A stretch of 64,000 nucleotides of DNA from Epithemia pelagica. Taxonomy: Eukaryota; Bacillariophyta; Bacillariophyceae; Surirellales; Surirellaceae. The position numbers and the translations under genes are program-made. The notes below the pieces were generated by a model, which had not been told where the DNA came from, searched no databases, and was given only the letters and a program-made list of their open reading frames with translations. Below are positions 19,984-28,411 of the stretch, piece after piece. The DNA lies in the NCBI GenBank assembly GCA_946965045.2, contig OX337231.1:310001-374000 (forward strand), in the 5' to 3' direction. Every line of letters starts with the position of its first letter. Position 1 is the stretch's first letter.

Positions 19984-20562
19984 TTAAATCCTCGCTATGT
20001 TCTTGTCCGCTCGAGAATAACGCACGCCATTGTCGGTCTCCACGTGGATACGTGCGTCTGTTACCTTCACCACCCGCCCAGTTGGGTCAGCGGGATCGTT
20101 TGGGTTTCGAATTCGAACCCGCTCCCCAACTTTGAAACGCTCCTCCGATCCGCGGCTCGCCCGCCGACCCCGAAATCCACCTTGTGCTCGTGGACTCGTA
20201 CGTCCACGGGGACTCGGTCCACCCACCCCTTTGCTTGCCACTCGCCATCCCCATCTTCCTCCACGGGCCATCGACCCTTCCTCTCGGCCCCGTGGTGTCC
20301 CCTCTCGCAGTCCTACTCCATCGGGCTCCCATTCCCCCCCTCCTCCTCCGTCTGCCACAGCTGCGTTCGCTGCCGCCACCACATTAATCGCCTGCTGCAC
20401 TCTCCTCTCCGCCAATTCCTTCAATTCAAGCAATCGTCTAGAGATCTCCACTTGCCTCTCGGCCATCCGTCCCAACTCTCCCATAATCTCGGCCATCTGA
20501 GCCTGCCTATCCGCCATCTGATCCAGCTCGTCAATCAACTCGGCCATCTCCTCCATCTTCAT
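19984..20562 (-). CDS. Antisense ORF b: coiled-coil, RG-rich, SH3/KOW-like end
   Basis: 192 residues on the strand opposite to gag-RT-YR. Its ATG (20560-20562) overlaps the TGA of antisense ORF a (20559-20561) as ATGA. Residues 1-65 are a heptad coiled coil (AELIDELDQMADRQAQ...), then a Gly stretch and about 55 Arg/Gly/Ser-rich basic residues. The last 50 residues (FKVGERVRIRN... through GRVVKVTDARIHVET) have the beta-barrel pattern of KOW/SH3-like domains that occur at the ends of some retroelement Gag proteins. A nucleic-acid-binding structural role is plausible. The ORF is intact; nothing shows it is expressed. Confidence 0.6.
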   Translation of the reverse strand: MKMEEMAELIDELDQMADRQAQMAEIMGELGRMAERQVEISRRLLELKELAERRVQQAINVVAAANAAVADGGGGGEWEPDGVGLREGTPRGREEGSMARGGRWGWRVASKGVGGPSPRGRTSPRAQGGFRGRRASRGSEERFKVGERVRIRNPNDPADPTGRVVKVTDARIHVETDNGVRYSRADKNIARI

Positions 20563-21563
20563 TCACTGTCTGATTCCAACTTCGACGCGCGTCCCGACGA
20601 ATCGCCAGACAGGACAACCACTTCCGGTAAATGTTTCTTCCACGACAACGGCTCGTCCTCTGTCGCCGTGTTTTCCCTAGTCGCCGTATTCTCCCTCGTA
20701 GGAGTTTCCTTAATCGATTTCTCCCTTGTGGGAGTTTCCTTGATCGACCCCAGGCCTTTCTCCTTGGGCGAAACACTCGCGCCCCTCTTCACAGGGGTAC
20801 TGCCCTTGCGCTGCTTCTTGGGTAGGGTACTGAAACCCGGTTGGCCCAACCACTCTTCCAAAGAACGCTTCTCGCGCTTCGAAAACGCTTCAAAAGTTCC
20901 TTTCCCTTCGGACCTCTTTTTACCCGCCTCGGGTTTCTTATCTTTTCGGTCGGCTGCTGCGGCAGCCGTCGCGGCTCTCCCTCCGGGAACTGGCACAGGC
21001 AATCCACGGCGGGCAGAGTTCTGCGCGAACAACTCACGAACAACGGCCACTTTTTGTTCCACAACCTCCTCTGCAGAAGGCCTTTCCCGTCCGCCAGCCA
21101 AGGCCAATCCACAAATCTGGTGGAAAACGACTTCTTGGTCTTCCGGGTGCGGAAACAACAACTCTAGAGCCACCACGACCTTCTTGTTGCTTGGAGATGC
21201 TCGTCGAAACACCGTTTCCACGAAGTCTTCCCCGTCTCCTCCCTCCTCCGCAAAAGTCTCACACACACGGGTCACTAGTCGATCGATCTCCGCTTGATGG
21301 TCGCCCACCAACTCTCGCACGTTTTTCTGCGTCTGAATCACCGACGCCTCTTTGGATGCAAGTATTCCGCCATGCACGTCTTCCAAATGTTGACGCTCTT
21401 GGGCGTGCAACACGCGAGTCTTATCCAGCTCTGTTTGCGCGATATCCACTCCTCCTAAAGCGCCGTGCAATTCTTTGCGTTGTGCCTCGACAACTGTTTT
21501 TAAACGATCCAGTTGTTCAGCCGTCGTTTCGCTTTCTTCTGTTCTCCGAGCTGCAGAACTCAT
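20559..21563 (-). CDS. Antisense ORF a: coiled-coil accessory protein of the DIRS element
   Basis: 334 residues from a true ATG at 21563, opposite in strand to gag-RT-YR. Residues 1-105 are a coiled coil rich in Glu/Gln/Arg. The middle (105-190) looks globular and helical (ALELLFPHPEDQEVVFHQI...). The C-terminal 140 residues are basic, with short tandem repeats (SIKETPTRE, ENTATRENTATE) and end in VVVLSGDSS plus acidic residues, which resembles a SUMO-interacting motif. It ends TGA in an ATGA overlap with antisense ORF b. It converges on the recombinase ORF. The frame is uninterrupted within an otherwise intact element, suggesting selection. No family recognised. Confidence 0.6.
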   Translation of the reverse strand: MSSAARRTEESETTAEQLDRLKTVVEAQRKELHGALGGVDIAQTELDKTRVLHAQERQHLEDVHGGILASKEASVIQTQKNVRELVGDHQAEIDRLVTRVCETFAEEGGDGEDFVETVFRRASPSNKKVVVALELLFPHPEDQEVVFHQICGLALAGGRERPSAEEVVEQKVAVVRELFAQNSARRGLPVPVPGGRAATAAAAADRKDKKPEAGKKRSEGKGTFEAFSKREKRSLEEWLGQPGFSTLPKKQRKGSTPVKRGASVSPKEKGLGSIKETPTREKSIKETPTRENTATRENTATEDEPLSWKKHLPEVVVLSGDSSGRASKLESDSE

Positions 21564-21680
21564 CTCACCTCTTCCGCAACCGTATCTTTGTGCCCATGTC
21601 CTACGCCCTCTAATTGTCCTATCGGCTACTCCCTCACACTCCGCAGTCAGCTGTGGTGGCTAGTCAAGGCAAAGACATGT

Positions 21681-21856
21681 GGTGCAGACGCTAGAGGGTT
21701 AGATCCCGATGATCTACTCCTCAGCGTTTCCGCTGTTGGCAGGCTCCCGATGACTCCTAGTCATCAGAAGCCACAACCAACCAGCGGAGTCTTTCCCTAA
21801 AGCTACCAAAGGACTGCAGCGTTAGCAAGCAATTCGCCGAGGGCAGGCGGATTGTG
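21681..21856 (+). repeat. DIRS split direct repeat B1
   Basis: 176 bp, repeated as B2 at 22,011-22,186. It contains the perfect palindrome GATGACT-CCT-AGTCATC at 21,749-21,765 and AGATC-5nt-GATCT just upstream. Its last two bases are also the first two of A2. Confidence 0.9.
21749..21765. repeat. Inverted repeat inside B1, candidate recombinase site
   Basis: Perfect 7-bp arms around a 3-nt centre, repeated in B2 (about 22,079-22,095). Together with the palindrome in A1/A2 it could position recombinase at the circle junction. Inferred. Confidence 0.45.
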
Positions 21857-21994
21857 TGCGTCAGCGACAGGACACTCAGGTAGCTACACGTAGTCTAGCT
21901 AGATCACACTAGCTATGTCTAGGAGTCTGCCAACAGCAGCCATGGAGCTCAGAGTTTTTGGAGCAACGCAATCTCTATCAAGTTTGCTGTTGGT
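21855..21994 (+). repeat. DIRS split direct repeat A2
   Basis: Internal copy of A1, directly joined to B1 with a shared TG. A 16-bp C-rich spacer (21,995-22,010) separates it from B2. The short frame 21,915-22,130 is a by-product of the A2-B2 fusion and not a gene. Confidence 0.9.
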
Positions 21995-22010
21995 CCCACC
22001 ACTCCCTCCC

Positions 22011-22186
22011 GGTGCAGACGCTAGAGGGTTAGATCCCGATGATCTACTCCTCAGCGTTTCCGCTGTTGGCAGGCTCCCGATGACTCCTAGTCATCAGAAG
22101 CCACAACCAACCAGCGGAGTCTTTCCCTAAAGCTACCAAAGGACTGCAGCGTTAGCAAGCAATTCGCCGAGGGCAGGCGGATTGTG
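22011..22186 (+). repeat. DIRS split direct repeat B2 (right end)
   Basis: Right terminus of the element, matching B1 over 176 bp. Flanking host sequence resumes at 22,187 (catcgaaaaac). Confidence 0.9.
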
Positions 22187-22554
22187 CATCGAAAAACCTG
22201 CCATACGTGCAGCCGGCGCGCAGCCGATTTCATGATCATTTCTCTGAACGTTTCTTCGGTTGACCATGGGGGAAAATTATAACATGGCATTTGTAGTTGA
22301 TTACGTAATGGCTACTATCTTTTCTTTTACCATTTGCTCAATTGATCCATCATGATATACATGCATTGTCATGCGTGAACGCCATTCCTATTTTTCACCA
22401 TTGTTCGCATCTGTCTCTTGTTCTTGATCAGGAAAAAAATGAGAAGCGACTCTTCTCTCCCGAGAAAAGACGACACAAGAACTGAAGCGACAAGGGAAAA
22501 GAATTATCACAAAAGGATATAGAGGAGGATAACGACCTAACAACGCCAATAACC

Positions 22555-23472
22555 ATGATGGACATAGAAGTCGAATCATCTTCATGTGGTCCAACAGGAC
22601 AAGAAGAAAGCGCCCCTTCCGCCCCCGAGGAGGAACCCTGCTACGACGGCACTGATTTGTTGAGCTGGAGACTGCAGGATGTGACTGACGTCGTTGTCCC
22701 GGAGCACGAATGGGATGAAGAAGGATGTGGTTGTTCCAAGGCCCAATGGAACATGATGGTACAGCTATGCTTGGCTGCTTACTACGTCGTTAGTTGGATA
22801 CTACTACTTCGTGATTCCCACGAGTATTACGTGTGGCAAGATGGCGAAGAGAAGGAAACGCTCACAATCCGAACCGATGAGACATTCTTTCAATGTGACG
22901 ATGATGGCGATAAGGTGTATTATCTGGAATGTGACGGGCCCAAGCACTCGAACAACACCATTTCTCCGGTAGAAGAGGGAGAATCAGCGTCCTGCGAGTC
23001 AGCCTCCCTCGACGAAGAAACGTGGTCGTTTCTATTCCTCTGTATTATTACGATTGCGGTGTACGTCCTGTTTTGCATGATAGAACTGCAAAGTGGACGG
23101 TACAATAAGCTTCGTGGATTGGTCACGTTTGAACGAGACAAGAAAACGGGCCTTCCTCGTCCGGTCAAATACGGGACGGCCTTTACCCTGTTTTGTAATT
23201 TCTCCAAGGGAGCTGTCACGGCTCTCGGACAATCCGAACTGTGCGGGGGTCGTTTTGTCGTCATGGGATCCAGAGAAGAGTACACCAGTATGGTACAAAT
23301 TGTGTGCTCAGCTATATTGTTGCTGGCCTATGTGATCTTTATAATGGTATTCGTGTTTGGCATCCTCATGTGCCTTGCGGATGACACGGACGAGTCGGTG
23401 GATATGATCACCATCCTGGTCATTCGCATTCTGGTGGGCTCGGCCGCGGCTGCTTCGTTTGTTTTGCGCTGA
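22555..23472 (+). CDS. Hypothetical multi-span membrane protein
   Basis: 305 residues from ATGATG at 22555. An acidic cytosolic-type N-terminus (1-75) precedes a hydrophobic helix at about 70-87 (MMVQLCLAAYYVVSWILLL). An acidic Cys-containing loop (88-155, with an NNT glycosylation sequon) is followed by a second helix (FLFLCIITIAVYVLFCMI), a soluble loop of about 60 residues, and two closing helices (IVCSAILLLAYVIFIMVFVFGIL and ITILVIRILVGSAAAASFVL). Four spans fit the plan seen in two other genes of this window, but no sequence family is recognised. It stands alone between the DIRS element and block B. Confidence 0.65.
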   Translation: MMDIEVESSSCGPTGQEESAPSAPEEEPCYDGTDLLSWRLQDVTDVVVPEHEWDEEGCGCSKAQWNMMVQLCLAAYYVVSWILLLRDSHEYYVWQDGEEKETLTIRTDETFFQCDDDGDKVYYLECDGPKHSNNTISPVEEGESASCESASLDEETWSFLFLCIITIAVYVLFCMIELQSGRYNKLRGLVTFERDKKTGLPRPVKYGTAFTLFCNFSKGAVTALGQSELCGGRFVVMGSREEYTSMVQIVCSAILLLAYVIFIMVFVFGILMCLADDTDESVDMITILVIRILVGSAAAASFVLR

Positions 23473-23999
23473 TTGAGCCAAGTTAATCTTGTCCATTTGA
23501 ACTTTGACTTTGCGTATCCAAGTTGGGCCATGATGAATGTCGTAGCAGCTTTGGACATTGGTGTGTCTTTGGGAATGGATGTCTACTATGGGTGCTTTCA
23601 AAACAATAACCGATGCCGTACCTCAAAGTTGTGCCAACGAGAATAGAAGATTACGATTGCGATGTGCCATCTCTCCTACTACTGGCCTCGCTTGTTTTTC
23701 GTGAAGTTGACTCCTTTTCGTAGTTAGTAGCACGTGTGGCTAAGACTGGTACTCCAAGTGTCCGTTAAATGCAACCAGGAGGAGACCCAGATATGAGAAA
23801 GGACGAACCCCACCAAAGTGGAGCTAGCTCTAGTACGACGTGATTCTCAAGTGTTTCAGGATTCAGGATAGCATCCGCGTACCCGCTTTTTTCAAATTAG
23901 GTCACATGAATTGGTCAAAGCCTATAATGATAACGTCTATCTAGGGAAAACTTGCCAACAGCCTGCTGACAAGGTGATGCATTCCGCCACAACTCTCTC
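23473..23999. other. Intergenic, nothing recognised
   Basis: 3' flank of the membrane protein gene up to the left edge of block B. No gene, RNA or repeat structure seen. Confidence 0.4.
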
Positions 24000-24201
24000 G
24001 CTTCGTTGCTATTCTCCATCTCCACTCCTACAAGAAGGAATAATTGTGGATTCGAGAGAAGGGAGAACTAGTAGTATAATTTATAACCGTGCTACACATT
24101 TCTGCCTGTCATTGTGGCCAAGGCAGGTTTCTGTTCTCTCCCCTCTAGCGCCTGTTACTAGCTAGAGATTGGGACGGTCATTGTTTCATCCCCAGTTGGC
24201 C

Positions 24202-24858
24202 TCATACGTTCTCCTCGATGCTCGTGCCGTTGTCAGCACTCCTCATGCTGCTGGATGGTCCATGGTCCGTTTTTGATTTTTCCTCGTCATTGTTACCCGT
24301 CGAAGAATGGTCATCTTCTCCCTCGTTCCGAGGGATTGCGGAGGGACGGAATGGGGCTGGGGGTATGATGGTTGGACATGATGGATCGCTCTTTGTACAC
24401 TTTGGACGGTGCGGACCACTTGCCGGCATGGAGACATTTGTTTTTCGGTCCCTATTAGTAGTGCTCATTGTGGTGGAAGGTGTGTCCTGGTCTTTCTTGT
24501 TGTTGGTTGGTTGTTCCTTGTGGTGGTAGAGTCTCGATAAATGAAACAATGCCATGACGAGGACGAGTCCCACGGCAAGGCCCACAATGACAAACAAGGC
24601 TGTCGTGAGAAAGTTGAATGGCAAGGTACCAAAGGACTCCTCCTCCTCCTCCTCTGGCGTCTTGTTATCCTGTTGGTCATTGTTGTCTAGACGTTGTGGT
24701 TCGGGGGAATTCGAGGGTACTCGACCTTGCAAGGATGACCCACCACCGACTCGGCGAGCATGGATCAAGTCCATCATCAGCGAAATCGTGACGAAACGTA
24801 ATTTCCATGTTCGTTTCCATCCATGACACAAAGTAACATTTGAGTTTGTTTGCATCAT
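24202..24858 (-). CDS. Single-pass membrane protein, cassette copy B
   Basis: 218 residues from ATGATG at 24858. It has the same plan as copy A: soluble N-terminus, acidic EEEEEESFG stretch, one membrane helix near 92-116, then a hydrophilic tail rich in His, Lys, Pro, Asp and Asn. B retains the C-terminal 25 residues (ending SIEENV) that A loses by frameshift, so B is taken as the reference form. There is no cleavable signal peptide of usual form before the helix, so a type II or signal-anchor topology is possible. Function unknown. Being same-strand and 3' of the nuclease-kinase gene in both blocks suggests a long-standing neighbourhood. Confidence 0.65.
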   Translation of the reverse strand: MMQTNSNVTLCHGWKRTWKLRFVTISLMMDLIHARRVGGGSSLQGRVPSNSPEPQRLDNNDQQDNKTPEEEEEESFGTLPFNFLTTALFVIVGLAVGLVLVMALFHLSRLYHHKEQPTNNKKDQDTPSTTMSTTNRDRKTNVSMPASGPHRPKCTKSDPSCPTIIPPAPFRPSAIPRNEGEDDHSSTGNNDEEKSKTDHGPSSSMRSADNGTSIEENV

Positions 24859-25599
24859 AATCTTCGGCTGTGTATGTCAACAATGAGAAGAACCAATGCA
24901 CTCGGTGTTCGGATTGTTTTGACGAAAGATCCGGCATGTTCAGAGATTGTTTCGACGAAAGATTGCAATGTTGAGTTTGTGACGAAGGAATCGCCGGTCG
25001 GCTCCTTTTCCAAATCACTACTCAGCGGCTCACTTAAAAAGAGGCTTAATAATTTCGTTCACAAAAGTCAATTGTAAGTTGTAGGGCATATACGGATAGG
25101 TGGGCAAAGTTTCTCTGTGTGTTGTTACGGGAAATTTCGCCTTGGAATCGGGAGCAATACACCAAACGAAACAGAGACACCAAACACCAACACGACGAGA
25201 ATTCTTTGGCAGAGCAAACCAAAACCATATGCCCAAGTTTCGCTGACAAGCATCCAACGATCAACTATGTTGAGCTTCAACTTGAATCGACGGAAAATGC
25301 TCGTATATTGGAAGACACTATCCGAATATACCATCCTGATGCTGGAGCAAATGCACACCAGCGGCCACGTTCTGCGAAACAATCACAAGGCCTAAAGCCT
25401 ATGATCAGGGGAGTTCAATAGTGTATTATTATAACATGATATTTTACTGTCCAGGAGCACAGCTACACGAACAGTCCCATCTAGCAGTCTCGTTGAGTGC
25501 CTCAGGTGGATTTCTTTTGTACTGTCGCAATCAGGCTTCGCCATCCGTTCATGTCAAAAGCTTTCGGTAACCCTCTAGAATAAACTGGGAATGTCATCC
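24859..25599. other. Intergenic part of block B
   Basis: Aligns with 5623-6339 of block A. Frames of about 100 codons (for example 25,119-25,421) are not conserved at their ends between the blocks and are not called. Confidence 0.5.
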
Positions 25600-27645
25600 T
25601 TAGGTCCATGATTGGAGAGCTTCTATTTGGGAATCGACAACTTCTTTTCTTTTTTCTGAAGTCAAATTCTTCCGATTGGGAACAATTTTCTCCAGCAATT
25701 CCAAGTCAACAAGAGCAATGCTATCACTTCCATCTTCTTTGGGAAACTTGCATACATGGCACCAGCGCAGGTCCATGCTCTTGTACATCAGGTTCTCCGT
25801 AGCATACCGCTCGAGTTGCGACTTAATATCCGCAAGGCAATTGCTGCGTTCCTGGACGTTCGTCTCTAGTTGCAGAAGGTACGGTAACTGCAATGCAGGA
25901 AGGCCATTAAGCGTGTGTTTTTCGACATCCTTGAGTTCTGGGAATAGTTTCTTCCAATTATCGAATTCTTTGTCACGGATTTTCTCGACCCTCCTGAACT
26001 CGTTGGCCTGTTCCTTTTTCCGTTCCTTTTCCGTGGCTTCATAGGATCGATCGTATGGATATAACTTTATAGTGCAAAGCTTACCACCTGAGTTGCAGGC
26101 CAAGTAAACTTCCCCTACAGAGCCACCGCCCAGCTGGGCTAGCAAATAGAAACTTTTCGACTTGGATCCGGGAGGCTTGTTCACAAGTGGAAAGTTTGAG
26201 GATAATTTGGAGAATATGAGACCCTTTTCCGTCACTTTTGCGAAAATCCGAGAGCCAACATTGTCATTCGGTTTGACAATAGGAAGGTTCAAAAGTGTAT
26301 TCTCAAATGGTTGAGAGAAAGCGACCTTGAGCGCAAGGAAGAGAGCAAGTGGTACATCCGCATTCCAAAACGTCTTGGAGCCGTAGATCTTTGCAGCAAT
26401 GTCTCCACTTTCATCAACATCAACCACAGTCTCGTTGTCTGTTGCCACTACGTCTTGTATGGAGATCCTTTCTTTCTGGGCACTGGGCGTCTCTTTGCTT
26501 TTCGTCGGCATCTCAGATCGCTGTGTGACAACGTCTGCGTCGCCCTCCATGGCAGCTTCTTCCAGCTTTTGGTTGTGATAATCTTGGAAATTTTCCAGTG
26601 AAACGATCCGGATACCATTGTATGTCATAATGGCACCGATCGGATGGGGCACACCCCGCTGCTTCATTGTCATGAGGTTGTAAAAGACTTGTCCTGCTGC
26701 GATGGCGCTTTCAAACACTTGACCTGGTTTGGTCTCGGGGGCTTTCACTAAGGCACAAAAGACAACTTTCCTGTTCCACGAAACGACAAGAATGTCTGGC
26801 CTTCTACCATACAATGAACTCTCCATATGTACACACAGGAGGTTTCGAAGACCAAGGCACCCAATCATATCCTGTACCAATTCCTTGCACCGGCATTGTA
26901 CATCAATCTCATTCATGTACCGAATCTTGCCATCGTACGATATGTTGCTGTTCACGTCAAGGCTACTTGCAATTTCATATACATCAGGGCTTCCCTCGTT
27001 TTTCCGGTAGCGGGTAGGAATCAATTGACTTTTGATGGGAAACTCTGATGGCACAATTTCTGCCTTCATCATTTCGTGTCCGTGCACGCTGGGTTTGACT
27101 TGGGGGTCGAGGTTTATCGGAGGAAGACGAAGCTTTTGTTCGGGTGTGCCATAGGAATGGTAATAAACCTTCTCAATTGAACGTGCCAAAAGGTTGCGCT
27201 TTTCCTTCATCTTTTGGGCTTGTTCCTTGCGTTGTTGAACAAGTTCCTTCTCCTTTTCAGCAAGTTTCTTTAGTTCTTCTTGTCGTTGCTTTAGTTGGAC
27301 ATATTCCTGGTCCTTTTCCACGTTTTGTTGGACAAGTTCCTTGTGTTGTTGGACAAGTTCCTTGTTTTGTTGGACAAGTTTCTCTATCATCTTGTCCTTC
27401 AAAAACGAAACAGTCTTCTTGTCTTCCTTGTTGTAATGCTGCAGGAGATCAGCAATTTGGCTGATGGTGACTCCCTCATCTTTTCCATCTTGCAACTGGG
27501 AGAGTAGAATCTGAAGGGGATCCGTCTTTGCGGCCACTCGAAGCTTTTTCTTCGTGTCTTGTTCCGCTGACTCGGACAAATCACGTTGCGTTTCTCCGCC
27601 ATCAGTCGGAGGACTCTTTCGAATACCAGCATCTTCTTGGTCCAT
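25600..27645 (-). CDS. Crinkler-type nuclease-kinase protein, cassette copy B
   Basis: 681 residues, near-identical in plan and sequence to copy A. N-terminal charged segment, KELVQQ coiled coil (about 85-160), PD-(D/E)XK-like region with PD kept but Leu (codon 26749-26751) in place of the Glu of E-x-K, then the kinase-like half with LGGGSVGEVYLA, TIKLY, DLRWCHV and VDLELLE. A and B share the same Glu-to-Leu change, so it predates their duplication. Small in-frame differences in the coiled coil separate them from each other. The frame is intact. The protein may be a binding or kinase-like module without nuclease activity. The divergent partner is SABATH copy B. Confidence 0.75.
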   Translation of the reverse strand: MDQEDAGIRKSPPTDGGETQRDLSESAEQDTKKKLRVAAKTDPLQILLSQLQDGKDEGVTISQIADLLQHYNKEDKKTVSFLKDKMIEKLVQQNKELVQQHKELVQQNVEKDQEYVQLKQRQEELKKLAEKEKELVQQRKEQAQKMKEKRNLLARSIEKVYYHSYGTPEQKLRLPPINLDPQVKPSVHGHEMMKAEIVPSEFPIKSQLIPTRYRKNEGSPDVYEIASSLDVNSNISYDGKIRYMNEIDVQCRCKELVQDMIGCLGLRNLLCVHMESSLYGRRPDILVVSWNRKVVFCALVKAPETKPGQVFESAIAAGQVFYNLMTMKQRGVPHPIGAIMTYNGIRIVSLENFQDYHNQKLEEAAMEGDADVVTQRSEMPTKSKETPSAQKERISIQDVVATDNETVVDVDESGDIAAKIYGSKTFWNADVPLALFLALKVAFSQPFENTLLNLPIVKPNDNVGSRIFAKVTEKGLIFSKLSSNFPLVNKPPGSKSKSFYLLAQLGGGSVGEVYLACNSGGKLCTIKLYPYDRSYEATEKERKKEQANEFRRVEKIRDKEFDNWKKLFPELKDVEKHTLNGLPALQLPYLLQLETNVQERSNCLADIKSQLERYATENLMYKSMDLRWCHVCKFPKEDGSDSIALVDLELLEKIVPNRKNLTSEKRKEVVDSQIEALQSWT

Positions 27646-28411
27646 ACTACTATACTACTTTTTGCGATGCAGTCTCGTATGAGGAACGGGGTTTTGCCGA
27701 TGAACAAATGACTTTGTTGGACTCTTTTGTTGTGTGGTCGTTGTTGGATGGTTTTGGATCGAACCGAGCAGTGCTGAAAAACTTCGACATTCTGTGTTTG
27801 CTGGAAAATCCAGGTTTTCTCGGTACGCCCAAGCGGATGAGGAGTCAGGAGCTTTCGTGACTCCATCTCTTTTTGAAAATGGCTCTTCTTCACGAGCTCG
27901 TAAGACACCTCCTCCGTTAGGGCGTAGACTTCGCAAGATCGCTCCTTTTCTTTTCTTTTCTCTGTTTCTTCTCCTTCTTCCAACGACCAGGATGCGGTGT
28001 GTCAGGATCCACACACAATGAATGGCGGCGACGAGAGACTGTTGGATGGATGTGATGGCAAGAACAAGAACAACATTAACCATCAAAGGAGCTTCCGAAC
28101 GAATGATACACTCGATTCTTCGACCGTCCGTTCGATTCTGCGACTCAAACGCTTCCAATTTGTTGTCGTGAAAAGATCCAAAGATTCGAGGAGAAATCGA
28201 CGCGCATTCACAACAGTCGTCGGATCTCTCTCGTCGTCGTTGCCAAACGTCCCCTCTTTCTCTTTCCTCTTTGTTCCCTTTTCTCGCACAAAGAATAATA
28301 GAAGGCTTTCAGTCTAGCAGAAAAGAAGAAGAAAAAGAAGAAGGCGCTCGACAACCACCACACACTCTAGACAGTCCGTTGTCTTCTTCCACAGTCGCCG
28401 ACGAATCCAAA
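27646..28411. promoter_or_regulatory. Divergent promoter interval, block B
   Basis: Intergenic 766 bp between the divergent starts, aligned with block A but with a short deletion near 27,677 relative to it. Its SABATH-proximal half (about 28,105-28,325) recurs, inverted, at 29,945-30,140. Confidence 0.45.

Larger units (their letters stand above)
11820..22186 (+). mobile_element. DIRS-order retrotransposon with PAT/Ngaro-type split direct repeats
   Basis: Terminal geometry is A1 - coding - B1 - A2 - B2: A1 11820-11959, B1 21681-21856, A2 21855-21994, B2 22011-22186. The pairs match without length change (140 and 176 bp). It codes for a gag-like protein, reverse transcriptase-RNase H and a tyrosine recombinase, the DIRS-order set. 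No DDE integrase, LTR pair or DIRS-type methyltransferase was found, which points to the Ngaro side, though the geometry also fits PAT. The element is bounded on each side by the dinucleotide TG, which B1 and A2 also share, as expected for recombinase exchange through a circle; there is no target duplication. Two antisense ORFs fill the 3' region. All large frames are open, so it looks young. It sits between cassette blocks A and B. Confidence 0.85.

Noticed and set aside
20044-21297. 417-codon plus-strand frame over the DIRS antisense genes
   Set aside because: It starts at GTG, is Ser/Leu/Pro-rich as expected for a shadow, and the opposite strand carries two ATG-started frames with coiled coils and a plausible end domain.
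21915-22130. 71-codon frame across A2-B2
   Set aside because: It is the ORF1 start codon region fused to repeat B by the element's terminal geometry; not a gene.
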